From NCBI GenBank assembly GCA_020152595.1, contig JAIGNY010003262.1:1-64000 (forward strand): a DNA stretch of 64,000 bases, read 5' to 3'. Below are positions 11,901 through 24,639 of this stretch, one piece after another. The notes beneath the pieces were generated by a model. It ran no database searches. It was given only the letters and a program-made list of their open reading frames with translations, and was not told where the DNA came from. Positions within the stretch are counted from its first letter, which is position 1. Every line of letters starts with the position of its first letter. This DNA comes from Chiridota heheva (lineage: Eukaryota > Echinodermata > Holothuroidea > Apodida > Chiridotidae). Position numbers and translations under genes: made by a program.

Positions 11901-13367
11901 GTATTAACAGTTCAAAAGTATTCCTGTATTTCTGGGATAGTAGTGTAACTAACGGACTATTCAATGTATTGCTTAAATGAATATTCATTAAAAATATGTT
12001 GATATCTTGTTCCATTTAAGAGTTTTTCCAAGATTTCATCATTTCACCATTTAGTTGGAAAGTGAACGTGTAGTGTAACAGTGTGCTGTCATGGTTACAA
12101 TCGTTTATGTTTCTATAAAACTATGAATGTTCACACCTTTTCTTTATTAAGAATTATTTCATGAACAGATGAACAAAGACTGTTCATGTAAAGTACATTT
12201 TATACACCTTCACAATAATTAAACAAAGAAGTGTTTCTTATTATTTATTTTTAAAGAAACACTGTACATAAAAAGAATGTCTATGCAGTTTTTATTTTGT
12301 TTTTATTGCTGCTTTACACATGCACATTGTTCGTGCTGCCTGACACACATGTTTTCTGGAATTGGATGCTGGATTACAATCCAGGATGTAGTTCTGGGAA
12401 TGTGTGAGGGTTGGGGGAGGGTACAGATTAAGAGGGTACAGATTGGGGAGGGTGATTAAGGCTGTGTCATATAATGAAAATAAACAGACAAAATGTATTT
12501 TACTTTTAAGAATGGTTGAAGATGAATAGAGGGTAACTTATTTGGTAGGTAAATGACTACAAAGTAATTGCATTATGCATCAAGGATGCTTTTGATATTT
12601 TAATCTTTGGCAAGGTAGGGTCTTTCCTTTATTTGTGGTTCAATGGATAGAACTAAAAGAGGTGTTTCAGTTATGAAGAGACCATGTGTTTTCTGAATAA
12701 CTGGGTGAGGTTACAACTTTGAATTTTTTTGTCGTAAAATGTCTGGGCCAACTTAGAGATATTTTGAAGCTTTTACCAAAATGTTGTGAGAATTTAAAGC
12801 AAATGAAAAGGTAAGTGCATTCTTCAAAGCCCAAGTAATTTGTAGTCTGCTGCCCCTACTAGCCCTATTTCTGCATGCATGCCCGTCATTAAACTCATTC
12901 TCTGTGTAGGCTTGAATGATAAAGCATGCTGATGGTTCTAGTTATCTTTAGTCTTCACCATGACTATTCAAAGAGCTATTCTACACACTCCAGCTTAGCA
13001 TCGAACATGGCGTCAAAACCTTGCTAATGTATCATGAAACTTTGTATATTGGTAGAAGTCATAGAAACCATGTCATTGATTGTATTTTGTGGGAACATGC
13101 ATGTTAATTAGTTGATTAGTGTAAGAAAGGAAGTATATCATGGGGTATGCAGTTGTAAATTGGTATGTGAGTGCATTATATTGAACTTCATGTTATGAGA
13201 ATTATTGCTCATGTTACTTCAGATTGATATAACAAAGCAGTCAGTCTTAACGTTTTGGTCAATAACTTGTAAAAGCTAAATAAGCCAGATATAAATCATA
13301 TATGCACAACTCAAATTTGTATAATTGTTTGATTTTTTGTTTTGAAACCTGTTCCATTGTTTCATAG
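11901..13367 (+). other. Intron 3, no array
   Basis: The 1.47 kb is mostly single-copy and AT-rich. A short G-rich direct repeat (GGGTACAGATTAAGAGGGTA then CAGATTGGGGAGGG) occurs at about 12415-12450. No additional exon is supported. Confidence 0.6.
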
Positions 13368-13544
13368 CTTACAAGCAATATACTGCAACAATCACTGGAT
13401 GCACATGCCCCTTTGACTCGACACGAACAAATTGTGCTTGCTGCAGAACTGGTGGTGAGCACTGTGGTCAAGAATATGCTGACCGATGTGTGCAGTCGGG
13501 TCAGACCAGCACCTGCAGCTCCATTTCAGCTGAACCAGTGGATG
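13368..13544 (+). CDS. Exon 4: short 8-cysteine module
   Basis: This 177-nt phase 1-1 exon has acceptor TTTCATAG and donor GTAAGT. It encodes about 59 residues containing GCTCPFDSTRTNCACC, then GGEHCGQEYADRC and TSTCSS, giving eight cysteines in all. The single symmetric exon is typical of a shufflable extracellular module. I cannot assign it to a named family with confidence; its CxCPFD...CxCC pattern is distinctive enough for a profile search. It links lectin domain 1 to the following unnamed domain. Confidence 0.85.
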
Positions 13545-13682
13545 GTAAGTTCCAATGATTTGTTTGAGGTTCTGATTGTAGTTTTATTGTATGTAGGAAC
13601 CTGAGACTCATCAGAAATCTCTTTTGAATGAAATGCCAGAGCTCTTTATTTTTATCTGCTGCTTAACATCATTTCTTGTGTG

Positions 13683-13985
13683 AAGAATGTATCATATGCT
13701 TGGATGTATCATATGCTTGCTGAAGGATGTATCATATGCTTGCTGAAGGATGTATCATATGCTTAGATGTATCATATGCTTGCTGAAGGATGTATCATAT
13801 GCTTGGATGTATCATATGCTTGCTGAAGGATGTATCATATGCTTGGATGTATCATATGCTTGCTGAAGGATGTATCATATGCTTGGATGTATCATATGCT
13901 TGCTGAAGGATGTATCATATGCTTGGATGTATCATATGCTTGCTGAAGGATGTATCATATGCTTGGATGTATCATATGCTCGCTG
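13683..13985. repeat. 40-bp minisatellite (about 7 copies)
   Basis: Each unit is made of a 17-bp piece (TGTATCATATGCTTGGA) and a 23-bp piece (TGTATCATATGCTTGCTGAA plus GGA). Both share TGTATCATATGCTTG, which includes the palindrome CATATG. Copies are nearly identical. The array begins about 140 bp after exon 4. Confidence 0.95.
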
Positions 13986-14117
13986 GGAATAAATTGTGTA
14001 AATAGATACGTACACCTCTCCATCTCATATGATGTTAAGTTCATAATGATGTGTGTCTTTGTGAAAATACCAGTGATATTTGTTTATATTTCTAGTAAAA
14101 CTTTACAAATGATGTTT

Positions 14118-14995
14118 TAGAATAAGAAGAAGACAAATGTTTATATTAGAAGAAGAAGACAAATGTTTAAGTTAAGAAGAAGAAGAAGAAGACAGATGTT
14201 TAGGTTAAGAAGAAGAAGACAAATGTTTTACTTAAGAAAAAGAAGACAAAAGTTTAAGAGGAAGAAAACAAATGTTTAAATTAAAAAGAAGAAGACAAAT
14301 CTTGAGAGGAAGAAGACAAATGTTTAAGCAATAAAGAAAAAGACAAATGTTTAAGTTAAGAAGAAGAAGAAGACAAATCTTTAAGTGCAAGAAGACAAAT
14401 GTATAAGTTTAGAAGAAAAAGACAAATATTTAAGAGAAAGTAGACAAATGTTTAAGTTTAAAAGAAGAAGACAAATCTTTAAGTGTAAGAAGACAAATGT
14501 TTAAGTTAAGAAAAAGAAGATCAATCTTTAAGTTAAAAAGAAGAAGACAAATGTTTTAGCTCAGAAGAAAAAGACAAATGTTTAAGCTAAGAAGAATAAG
14601 ACAAATCTTTAAGAGGAAGAAGACAAATGTTTAAGTTACTGTAGGAAGAAGAAAACAAATGTTTAAGTCAAGAAGAAGAAGACAAATCTTTAAGAAGAAG
14701 AAGACAAATCTTTAAGAGGAAGGAGATAAATGTTTAAGTTAAGAAGAAAAAGACAAATGTTTAAGTTAAGAAGAAGAAGAAGACATCTTTAAGTTAAGAA
14801 GAAGACATGTTTAAGAGGAAGACAAATCTTCAAGAGGAAGAGGATAAATGTATAAGCTAAGAAGAAGAAGACAAATGTATAAGTTAAGAAGAAGAAGACA
14901 AATCTTTAAGAGAAAGAGGATAAATGTTTAAGTTAAAAAAAAAGACAAATTTTTAACTTATTTAAAAGAAAACAGATATTCAACATAACTTGCCT
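14118..14995. repeat. Purine-rich degenerate array (AAGAAGAAGACAAATGTTTA theme)
   Basis: About 870 bp of irregular copies of a 25-35-bp unit combine an (AAG)n tract with ACAAATGTTTAAGTT. Unit length varies through (AAG)n slippage. The strand is strongly purine-rich. It lies in intron 4. Confidence 0.9.
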
Positions 14996-15419
14996 TTAAG
15001 TCACCACTTCCGTGATAGATTTTGCAAAAATATTGGCCAGAAATAACTCCACTTACAAATTTTTGTTCCAATATAAACAAAACACTCTTCACACACTTAC
15101 AAATGCAGTCAACAGCTATATTTATTGGAAACTTTGAAGGTAATATGCATTTAAACTTCAGAAAATCTACCTGGTGACTTTAAGGTTACCTTGCCTTTAT
15201 GTTGCCACTACATGTTATTCCAAGGTGAGCAGGGGATAAGTGATGATATGTACATGTTCAAATCTGCTGGTCTTCAATGTCCTTTCAAAATGAAAACAAA
15301 GTTATTGACAGCCATTGTCAATAAAAAAAAGTCAAAAAATGTCAAAACATATATTAAAAAGTAGTAAAAATACTCAATTATTAATGTTAATTCATTTTCA
15401 AAATCTGAAACTACCCTCT

Positions 15420-15725
15420 TAACTTATGACATGCCACCCTTCAACCTATGAAACCCTACTGTTTTAACCTATGAAACCCTACTGTTTTACCCTATGAAAC
15501 CTACCCCTTTAACATATGTTATCCACTTAACCAATTTCTCAATCTTTTTTTTACTTATGAAGATATCTTTTTCTTTAATTCATGACCTTTATCATCGTCT
15601 CTTTATCATTTCCTTAGCGCATGAACTCATAACGCCTATCCCTTAACATGTAGAACTCATAACGCCTATCCCTTAGCGCATGAACTCATAACACCTATCC
15701 CTTAACATGTAGAATGCATTTAATC
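15420..15725. repeat. Two small tandem repeats
   Basis: Bases 15430-15530 hold about four copies of an AACCTATGAAACCCTACTGT theme. Bases 15610-15720 hold about three copies of ACTCATAACGCCTATCCCTT followed by a short spacer. Confidence 0.8.
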
Positions 15726-15929
15726 ATACAGCCATTAGGTCACCACTTGGTGGGAGTTCATCTGCCCTAACTTCGCTACCCCCATTACAGACTATACAAA
15801 AGGTATTTAGCACTATTTGGCATCGTAGCAATGTTCTTGGGATAAAAAAACACTTAATAAAAATTACAATTGTGGAATGACGCCCCCTAATTTTGTAATT
15901 ATGACATAAACAACAAGAGTCAAGCAGTA

Positions 15930-17860
15930 AAAGTTTCTTAATATATCTTCATGGAATATTGGAATTTCCTTACAAAATGTTAAAGTATTTCAGAGACACT
16001 TAAGACCGATTGAAGACTTGTTTCCTTAAAATGTGATGATTATTAAACTCTATTTGCATAAAGTTGCTACAGTATTCATGTATGAACTGACAAGACTTAT
16101 ACTTAGTATGCTCAATCAGGGAGTGTTTCAGGATGTGACTGCATATGGACATGGAGGGGGGGGCACCATGTGGGGCATGGATGGGGGCGATGCGGGACAT
16201 CGGATAGAATACATACCATGTGGTATGCACCAAGGGCTATATCAGGCATGATTATTTGACTCGACCTTTATTTTCTTATTCAACACTTAATTTGCAAATG
16301 TTATTATATGAACTGACACTTCCATACATAGTATGCTCAATCAAGGCTACTTATGGAGTCTATGGGATGTCATGAGGGCCATGGAGTGGGATGCAATAAG
16401 GGACATATAGTTGGATATAATGTGGGACATATGATGGGATGCCATGTGTGACATAGGGTGGGATGTCATGTGGGACATGGTGTGGGATGCAATAAGGGAC
16501 ATATAGTTGGATATAATGTGGGACTTATAATGGGATGCCATGTGGGACATAGGGTGGGATGCCATGTGGGACATGGTGGAATGCCATGTGGGGTATATGT
16601 TGAATGCCATGTGGGACATAGGGTGGAATACCATGTGGGACATGGGATGTCATGTGGGACATGGGATGTCATGTGGGACATGGGATGTCATGTGGGACAT
16701 GGGATGTCATGTGGGACATGGGATGTCATGTGGAACATGGGATGTCATGTGGGACATGAAGTCTCTTGGTGGGATGCCATGTGGGAAATGGGATAGGATG
16801 TCATGTGGGCCATGAAGTGGGATGCAAAGTGGGACATATAGTTGGATATAATGTGGGACATATGATGGGATGCCATGTGTGACATAGGGTGGGATGCCAT
16901 GTGGGACATGGTGGAATGCCATGTGGAGTATATGTGGAATGCCATGTGGGACATAGGGTGGAATACCATGTGGGACATGGGATGTCATGTGGGATATGGG
17001 ATGTCATGTGGGACATGGAGTCACTTGGTGGGATGCCATGTGGGAAATGGGATGGGATGTCATGTGGGCCATGGAGTGGGATGCCACGAAAAACACAGAG
17101 TGTGACAGGTTGGAATGCCATGTGTGACATAAGGTAGGAGGCAAGTGGGACAGGGTGGGAGCTGATGCGGGACACAAGGTGGGATACCATGGGGGACATA
17201 GGGAGGGATGCCATGTGGGATATATGGTTGGATATTGTTCTTTGTTTTCTTTATATTTCATGCTAATCTTATTTACACATTTGTATTTGGGTTTTTTATA
17301 TGCATATTTTGTAAGGCGCATTAAAATACATTATTTAGATAATGCGCCATATTAATGTAATAAACTTAAACTTATAATGTGGAACATAAGATGGGATGCC
17401 TTCTGGGACATTGGGTGGGATGCCATGCGGGACATATGGTGGAATGTCATGTTGGACATATGGTGGAATGCCATGTGGGAGATATGGTGGAATGCCATGT
17501 GGGACAAGGGATGGGATGTCATGTGTGACACGGGGTGGGACGTCATGTGGGGCATGGGATGTCATGTGGGGCATGGGATGTCATGTGGGGCATGGGATGC
17601 CATGTGGGGCATGGGATGCCATGTGGGTCATGGGATGCCATGTGAGTCATGGGATGCCATGTGGGGCATTGGATGCCATGTGGGGCATTGGACGCCATGT
17701 GGGGCATTGGATGCCATGTGGGACATAAGATGCCATGTGAGACTTAGTGTGGGATGCCATTTTTATAATTGGGCGGGTCATATGATATGGGTATCAAGTT
17801 GGATGGGCATGCGAACCATGACGGTATTTACCATTCTTGTTCAAAGTGATGGTACAACCA
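15930..17860. repeat. Repeat module, copy 1 (intron 4), with GGGATGCCATGTGGGACAT satellite core
   Basis: A 19/20-bp satellite (GGGATGCCATGTGGGACAT; also GGGATGTCATGTGGGACAT) fills about 16360-17230 and 17372-17765. The left flank (TGCATAAAGTTGCTACA, TATGAACTGAC, TAGTATGCTCA, GGATGTGACTGCATATGGAC) and right flank (CATATGATATGGGT, GGGCATGCGAACCATGACGG) are non-satellite. They are shared with copy 2 at 19860-22105, so array and flanks form one module. Confidence 0.9.
17232..17372. mobile_element. Short insertion splitting the satellite core
   Basis: About 140 bp of AT-rich non-satellite DNA interrupts the array between GGTTGGATAT and AATGTGGAACAT, which would otherwise be continuous satellite. 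Near its 3' end, GGCGCATT and AATGCGCC form an inverted pair, followed by AATGTAATAAACTTAAA. This resembles a short LINE or SINE tail. Confidence 0.5.
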
Positions 17861-18022
17861 ATGGCATACATTATCAATATATATCACCTACAATATTTTT
17901 TGTAGGATACAAATTTAAATTGATTTATTAATTGTGCGTAATGTGCAGAGGTGACTGAAAATAAACATTGGACAGTTCATGAAATAATATTTACCTTGTT
18001 AATTAAAATGTCTTCTCTATAG

Positions 18023-18195
18023 ACTGGCAGCTAATGATGAAGGTTGTAGCTGGCAGCAGCGTCAATGCGTACAGTTTATGGACAGGGTCCTCAACCACCA
18101 ATGATGGTAGTACATCTGCAGCTTGCCTCAGCTCGACTTCATACAATTACAAGACATCGGCAGCAAACAATTATGACACCAACAGCATTGTTCAG
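18023..18195 (+). CDS. Exon 5: unnamed conserved extracellular domain, part 1
   Basis: This 173-nt exon runs from phase 1 to phase 0, with acceptor TTCTCTATAG and donor GTAAGG. It encodes DWQLMMKVVAGSSVNAYSLW, then STSAACLSSTSYNYKTSAAN and NNYDTNSIVQ. The WQLxxKVVAGS...YxLW opening is one I recall from predicted secreted proteins of lancelets, hemichordates and cnidarians; it has no name that I can give with certainty. The exon is flanked on both sides by paralogous copies of the same repeat module, in introns 4 and 5. Confidence 0.85.
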
Positions 18196-18905
18196 GTAAG
18201 GGGAATATTATTGAACAGTCAACCTCCAAACTCGAGTTAATAAGGTATTTGATATTATTCTCTTTTTTGGTTTCATTGCTAGAGGTATTAAAGGGAACCT
18301 ATGTAGTCTTGCTGGCCTGTGTATATTTGTACTTTAATTTATAACAAGGTGAGTACACAGATCTACATAGTGGATGTGAGGTCATTAAAAAAGAGAACGT
18401 TTTGCTGATGTCAAGTTGTTTCTATTATCATGTCCCACTGACCTCAAACCCCATTTGTTAAGCAGTTATTTTGATGTTAGATACTTTGATGCATGCATGC
18501 TGTTGCTGATGATGATGTTAAGCCCACAGTGGTTATAAATTTATGTATGTTGCTGACATGTGTGTATTGAAATGAGAACACATGCATACACTAGTGGAGA
18601 TGTAAGTGCTAAGCTCAGTGCATGATTTTGCTTTTGCTTGTGCTCATTTTTTCTGTCAGATCAAATATTTTGGAGATATTCTTAAATAATACTGTCAAGT
18701 CAATGGCGCTCCCTTAGCCCTGGCCTACAGCATCTTGCACTCCATATGACAAAACTTTAGTGTGTGAACAAAATGTGTTTCTGTTACACTTTATTCTATT
18801 GGGAATCCCTCCAAAGTCTGGTGTTTTTATATCTTACAGATTCGCCAACATTTTAAAAGTATTGTGCTGTTAAGATTGGTTTCAGTTATAAAGAGTGTTT
18901 TCATT

Positions 18906-19605
18906 ATAAGGTTCAACATCACAGTCACACAAACAGTAGGCCTATGTAAGGTTCAACATCACAGTCATACAGGCAGTAGGCCTATGTAAGGTTCAACATC
19001 ACAGTCATACAGGCAGTAGGCCTATGTAAGGTTCAATCACAGTCATACAGGCAGTAGTCCTATGTAAGGTTCCACATCACAGTCATACAGACAGTAGGCC
19101 TATGTAAGGTTCAACATCACAGTCATACAGGCAGTAGTCCTATGTAAGGTTCCACATCACAGTCATACAGGCAGTAGGCCTATGTAAGGTTCAACATCAC
19201 AGTCATACAGGCAGTAGTCCTATGTAAGGTTCCACATCACAGTCATACAGGCAGTAGGCCTATGTAAGGTTCAACATCACAGTCATACAGGCAGTAGTCC
19301 TATGTAAGGTTCCACATCACAGTCATACAGGCAGTAGGCCTATGTAAGGTTCAACATCACAGTCATACAGGCAGTAGTCCTATGTAAGGTTCCACATCAC
19401 AGTCATACAGGCAGTAGGCCTATGTAAGGTTTAACATCACAGTCATACAGGCAGTAGCCCTATGTAAGGTTCTGCATCACAGTCATACAGGTAGAAGGCC
19501 TATGTAAGGTTCAACATCACAGTCATACAGGCAGTAGTCCTATGTAAGGTGTAAAATCACAGTCATACAGGCAGTACTCTTGTGTAAGGTTTAACATCAC
19601 AGTCA
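18906..19605. repeat. 40-bp minisatellite with 80-bp dimeric higher-order structure
   Basis: About 17 units carry AAGGTTCAACATCACAGTCA followed by TACAGGCAGTAGGCCTATGT. From about 19030 on, two versions alternate: TTCAACATC with CAGTAGTCC downstream, and TTCCACATC with CAGTAGGCC. This makes an 80-bp dimer repeat. It lies in intron 5. Confidence 0.93.
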
Positions 19606-19754
19606 AAAAATTTTTTGTTGCAATACTCATACAATTTCAATTGGTAAATTTTTGCAGTTTTGTAACATTCTTTTCGTGTGTAAATATCATCATTGGTGAG
19701 CATACGAAGCATAATGTGAACCTATGTTATGGCGATTTCGTCTGTCCACAGTTT

Positions 19755-19900
19755 TTCCTCAGAAATGTTAGAGTTTTTTTAGAATTCCTCAGAAATGTTA
19801 GAGTTTTTTTAGAATTCCTCAGAAAATGTTAAAGTTTCTTTAGAGCTCCTCAGAAAAAGTTAATATTTCTTCAGATATCCTTATGGAAGGTTAGAATTTC
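19755..19900. repeat. Short degenerate repeat (CCTCAGAAATGTTAGAGTTT theme)
   Basis: About five decaying copies of a 29-35-bp unit lie just before repeat-module copy 2. Confidence 0.8.
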
Positions 19901-22105
19901 TTACAAAATGTTAAAGTTTTACAGAGACATTTAAAACAGATTGAAAACTAATTTCCTTAAAAAGTCTACAAAACATTTGATATTTCCTTAGAGGATAACT
20001 GTAAAATGATATGATTTTCCAATTTTCTTCAGAGATCCTCAAGCTTCTCTCTCGTAGCACTTCAGATTTTAATTGCTTAAAACTCTTAAAATTTTTGGAC
20101 ACCAACAGTTGTATAAGGCAAACTATGCCTTTATTATTGTGTTCATTTGCATAAAGTTGCTACAATATATGAACTGACCAGACTTTTTTAGTTAGTATGC
20201 TCAGTCAGGGAGTAGGCAGGATGTGACTGCATATGGACATAGGGAGGGATGCCATGTTGTACATGGATGGGGCCATGCGGGACATATGATATAATATATA
20301 CCATGTGGTGTACACTAAGGGCTATGTCAGGCATAATTATTTGACTCCTTTTTTTTTTCTTATTCAACAATTCATTTGCATATAAGTTATTATATGAACT
20401 GACACTTTCATACATAGTATGCTCAATCAGGGACTGTGATAGCTAGGATGAGACTTCTTATGGAGCCTATGGGATGTCATGTGGGACATGGGGTGTGATG
20501 CCATGTGGGACATGGGGTTGGATGCCATGTGAAACAGGGTGGAACGCCTTGTAGAATATATGGTGGAATGCCATGCAGGACATAGGGTGGAATGTCATGT
20601 GGGACATGGGGTGGGATGCCACGTGGGACATGGGGTGGGATGCCACGAGTAACACAGAGTGTGACATAGGTTGGGATGCCATGTGTGACATAAGGTAGGA
20701 GGCTTGGTGTGACATAGTGTAGGAGGCCATGGGGACATTGGATGTGCTGCCATGTGGGACATAAAGTAGGATGTCATTGGGACATTGGGAGGGATATCAT
20801 GTGGAACATATGGTGGATCCAATGTGGGACATAAGGTGGGATGCCATGTGGGATATCAGGAGGGAAGCTACTGATGTGAGACATACGGTGGGATGTCTTG
20901 GGGGATATAAGAAGAGATGCCACGTGGGACACAGGGAGGGATGCCATGTGGGACATAGGGAGGAATGTCATGTGGTACATATGGTTGGATTATGGTGGGA
21001 CATAAATGTAGGATGGGATCCATGTGGGACATAGGGTGGGATGCCATGTGGGTCATAAGGTGGGATGCCATTTAAGACATATGGTGTATTGCCATGTGGG
21101 ACATATGGTGGAATGCCATGTGAGACATACTGTATGGCGGAATGCCATGTGCGAGATATGGTGGAACGCCAAGTGGGACAAGGCGTGGGATGGGATGTCA
21201 TGTGGGACATGGGGTGGGATGTCATTTGGCACATGGGATGGGATCCATGTGGGACATATGGTGGAATGCCACATGGACAAGGAATGGGATGGGATGTCAT
21301 GTGGGACATGGGGTGGGATGTTATTCGGGAGATTTGGTGGAATGCCATGTGGGACAAGGGATGGGATGGTATGTCATGTGGGACATGGGGTGGGATGCCA
21401 TGTGGGACATGGGATGCCATGTGGGATGGGATGTCATTGTCATGTGGGACATGGGGTGGGATGCCATGTGGGATGGGATGTCATGTAGGACATGGGGTGG
21501 GACGCCATTTGGGACATGGGATGCCATGTGGAATGGGATGTCATGTGGGACATGGAATGCCATGTGGGATGGGGTGGGAATGCCATGTGGGACATGGGAT
21601 GCCATGTGAGATGGGATGTCATGTAGAACATGGGGTGGGATGCCATGTGGGACATGGGATGCCATGTGGGACATGGGATGCCATGTGGGACATGGGATGC
21701 CATGTGGGATGGGATGTCATGCTGGACATGGGGTGGATGCCATGTGGGACATGGGATGCCATGTGGGACATGGGATGCCATGTGGGACATGGGATGTCAT
21801 GTGGGACATGGGATGTCATGTGGGACATGGGATGTCATGTGGGACATGGGATGTCATGTGGGACATGGAGTGAGATGCCATGTGGGACATAGGATTGCAT
21901 GTGTGATGGCATGTCATGTTGGACATGGGATGCCATGTGGATATGGGATGCCATGTTGGATGGGATATCATGTGGGACATGGGGAGATGGGATGCCATGT
22001 GGGACTTAGTGTGAGATGCCATTTTCATATTGGCCGGTTCATATGATATGGGTGTCAATTTGCATGGGCATGTGAACCATGACGGTATTTACCGTTCTAA
22101 TTTTT
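19860..22105. repeat. Repeat module, copy 2 (intron 5), same satellite core
   Basis: It is the direct-orientation paralogue of 15930-17860. The satellite core is about 20460-22020, mostly GGGATGCCATGTGGGACAT variants; the last part (21600-21870) is nearly perfect 20-bp units. The flanks match copy 1. Open frames in every phase arise from the repeat itself and are not coding. Confidence 0.9.
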
Positions 22106-22299
22106 TCAAGCGTTATTTAAAAGTTTTGCAAAAATGATTTTGTTCTATCGATTCTTTGACCATGAATTCATCTTTGGTATGTGGTATGTTTAAACTCGTT
22201 TGAGATAGGCAGAATATGCACAGAAGAAAAGGAGCAAGAGAAGGAACAACTGTTCAGTTTGGAGATTGACTGTGAAAGCCATTTACAAGTGCAGAGAAT

Positions 22300-22620
22300 T
22301 AGTCAATCATGAGTTGTACACCAATATAAAGTCAATTGAGCACTTGAAGTGCTGTATTTTAATGCAGGCAATATAAAGAAGAAGATAGAATATATACGAA
22401 CAAAACAGCCAGTACACCACAACTGGTTATCAAAGGCCGTGGACATTGACTTGGTTGTCGATGTTATGTTTGTCCGTACGTCGTACCTGTGTTCTCGTCC
22501 GGGTCGTATTAAGCGTTTCGTGATAGCATTTGTACTATCATAACCGAATACGCAGGCGACGACCCCGTCATTGTAATTGTGTGTTCAACTATCTCTCTCT
22601 CTACGAACAAAACAATTTAA
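22300..22620. other. Compositionally distinct segment, unknown
   Basis: This stretch is richer in CG dinucleotides than its neighbours (GTCCGTACGTCGTACC, CGTCCGGGTCGTATTAAGCG, CGCAGGCGACGACCCCG). It contains a 64-codon open frame with no recognisable signature. It may be part of an inserted element. It lies 90-400 bp before exon 6. Confidence 0.35.
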
Positions 22621-22710
22621 TTAGAATTTTACAATTAATTTATCTCTGTTGGTGTGGTTTTTCTATAGCTTTTTACAGTTATTTGTAATTTTACATTCTT
22701 TCTTTTCTAG

Positions 22711-22868
22711 ACAAAATATACCCTTTATCAATCCGGGTATGAAATGATGAGCTTGACATTCTCAACATCTGGCACCAGCAAAACCAGTTGGTATAGTCAG
22801 AACTATCTGACTCATTCACCATACTCCAACCTTTACACATCTTCACACAATTACTTTTCCATGGAAGG
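22711..22868 (+). CDS. Exon 6: unnamed conserved extracellular domain, part 2
   Basis: This 158-nt exon runs from phase 0 to phase 2 (acceptor TTCTTTCTTTTCTAG, donor GTAAGC). It encodes TKYTLYQSGYEMMSLTFSTS, TSWYSQNYLTHSPYSNLYTS and HNYFSMEG. It continues the domain begun in exon 5; the HNYFSMEG end leads directly into the RRFFVSYGYGGC segment of exon 7, as expected for this domain. Phase agreement on both sides supports the boundaries. Confidence 0.85.
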
Positions 22869-23259
22869 GTAAGCTTTTCATTATTGCTTTTGCTAATTTT
22901 TAGCTCAAAGTATGTCTGAAAGGAAAACAATAATGACTGCAATCCACAGAGTTAATGATCTAATCACCACTAATCATGCAATCATATGCCTCATACATAT
23001 ACACAGTATATCATATAATTCATTTTGAATACTTATATGACCTTTGGCCAATGACCTTTGACCTTTAAAGCACCAAAACACTATTAACATCTCTTAGGTC
23101 CATCCATAACTTAGACTTATTTCCATTAAAGAAATGCAGCAAGAAGGTCAAAACTTATCCATTTTAAACATTTATGTGATCTTTAACACATGACCTTTGG
23201 GCTTTGAAGCATCAAACACCATTATCTCACTGACCTGTAATACATTATCCCTGGTATGG

Positions 23260-24060
23260 GGAATGGCTGGTGAATGGGGGATGTTGGTAAGTTAATGGGG
23301 GATGGTAGGTGAATGGTGCATGGTAGGTGATAGAAGTGAGGGGATAAGAGCTAAAGGAAAGAATGTTGGGTGACATAATGATTGGTATATGTAAGAATTG
23401 GGATGAGGGTGGGATGGCATAGGGGACAGGATGGGATGGAATGTGGAACAGGGTGGGATAGCATATGGGACGGGGTGTAATGACATGTGGTACAGTGTAG
23501 CATGGTGTGTGGGTCAGGGTGGCATGTCATGTAGGATATGTTGGGTGGTATGTGGGACAGGGTAGTATGGTACAGTATGTGGGACAGGGTTGTATAGTAT
23601 GTGGGACAATGTGGTTACATGACATGTAGGACATGGTAGGATGACGTGTGGTACAGGGTGACATGGTATGTGGGACAGTGTAGGATGGCATGGGGACAGG
23701 ACAGAATGGCATGATAAACAAGGTGGGATGGTGTTGGAACAAGGAGGGAGGGCATGTGGGACAGGGTGGCATAGTATGTGGGACAGGGTTACTTGGTATT
23801 TGGAATGTTATCTGGTTTTCAGGTATGGTGACATGTGGGATAGGATATAATGCCTGTGAGACAGGTTGTTGTGGCATGTGGTACATGAAGGGATGACATG
23901 TGGTGGGATGTCCTCTTAATTGCAGGTCTGATGACATATGGGTCATGTAGTGGACACATCTGGATTTCATGTATGATTTCCTTTAAGGTGAGATGTAGGA
24001 TGGGATGACATGTGGAATGGCATGTGGTACAGAGGGTGGAAGGTGTGTGATTAGCAGCGA
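23260..24060. repeat. Degenerate satellite relative (GTGGGACAGGGTGGCATGG theme)
   Basis: About 800 bp of poorly conserved 18-22-bp units lie in intron 6, related in style to the GGGATGCCATGTGGGACAT family. Much greater divergence than in introns 4 and 5 implies an older array. Confidence 0.8.
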
Positions 24061-24639
24061 GGAGATTTGTATTGTGTGTGATGTCTGGTTTTTATTTAGA
24101 TTACATTTTTTTTTTTGTTCATAACATCAAAAAATAATGGTAGAATAATATAACATTGAATATAGTTTGTCTTTAACTTACCTGCTGGGCTACAAACATT
24201 GTTTCAAAATAATTGTTCTTGCTTCAGATGCACTTATGCTGTAACTTATCCATAAACAAATATCCACACTGAAATCTTCAAAGTTTTGACTCTTCATAAT
24301 TCTGTTTGCAACAACGTAATTAGATAAAATTAAATACATACTTCAGAGATTTTGTTTCAAAAGGACCAGAAATCACTAAAAATTGTATAAATTTCCCTGA
24401 ATATGAAAACTTGTAACCTACAATTTGAGTGTCTTTGGAATTGTTTGTCAGAATGAGTTGACAGAAAATACAGTCCAAACTTGTTCTGTTTTTAAGTAAG
24501 TAAACCCTGAATTATTTTGAAAGAAATTCAATTAATTATAGGCAAGTTTTGGTAAAAAAATTAAGATTATGCATTTTTCAACATTGATTTACTCTGAAAA
24601 TCTCAATAGGATCAATATAAAACAAATGGTTAGAATATG

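Noticed and set aside
11665-12015. 116-codon minus-strand frame over exon 3
   Set aside because: It is the antisense of a clear lectin exon and lacks any domain of its own.
20968-21892. Met/Cys/Trp/Gly-rich open frames in the 19/20-bp satellite, both strands
   Set aside because: Pure repeat translation; several frames and both strands are open at once, and the flanks show that the block is a repeat module in an intron.
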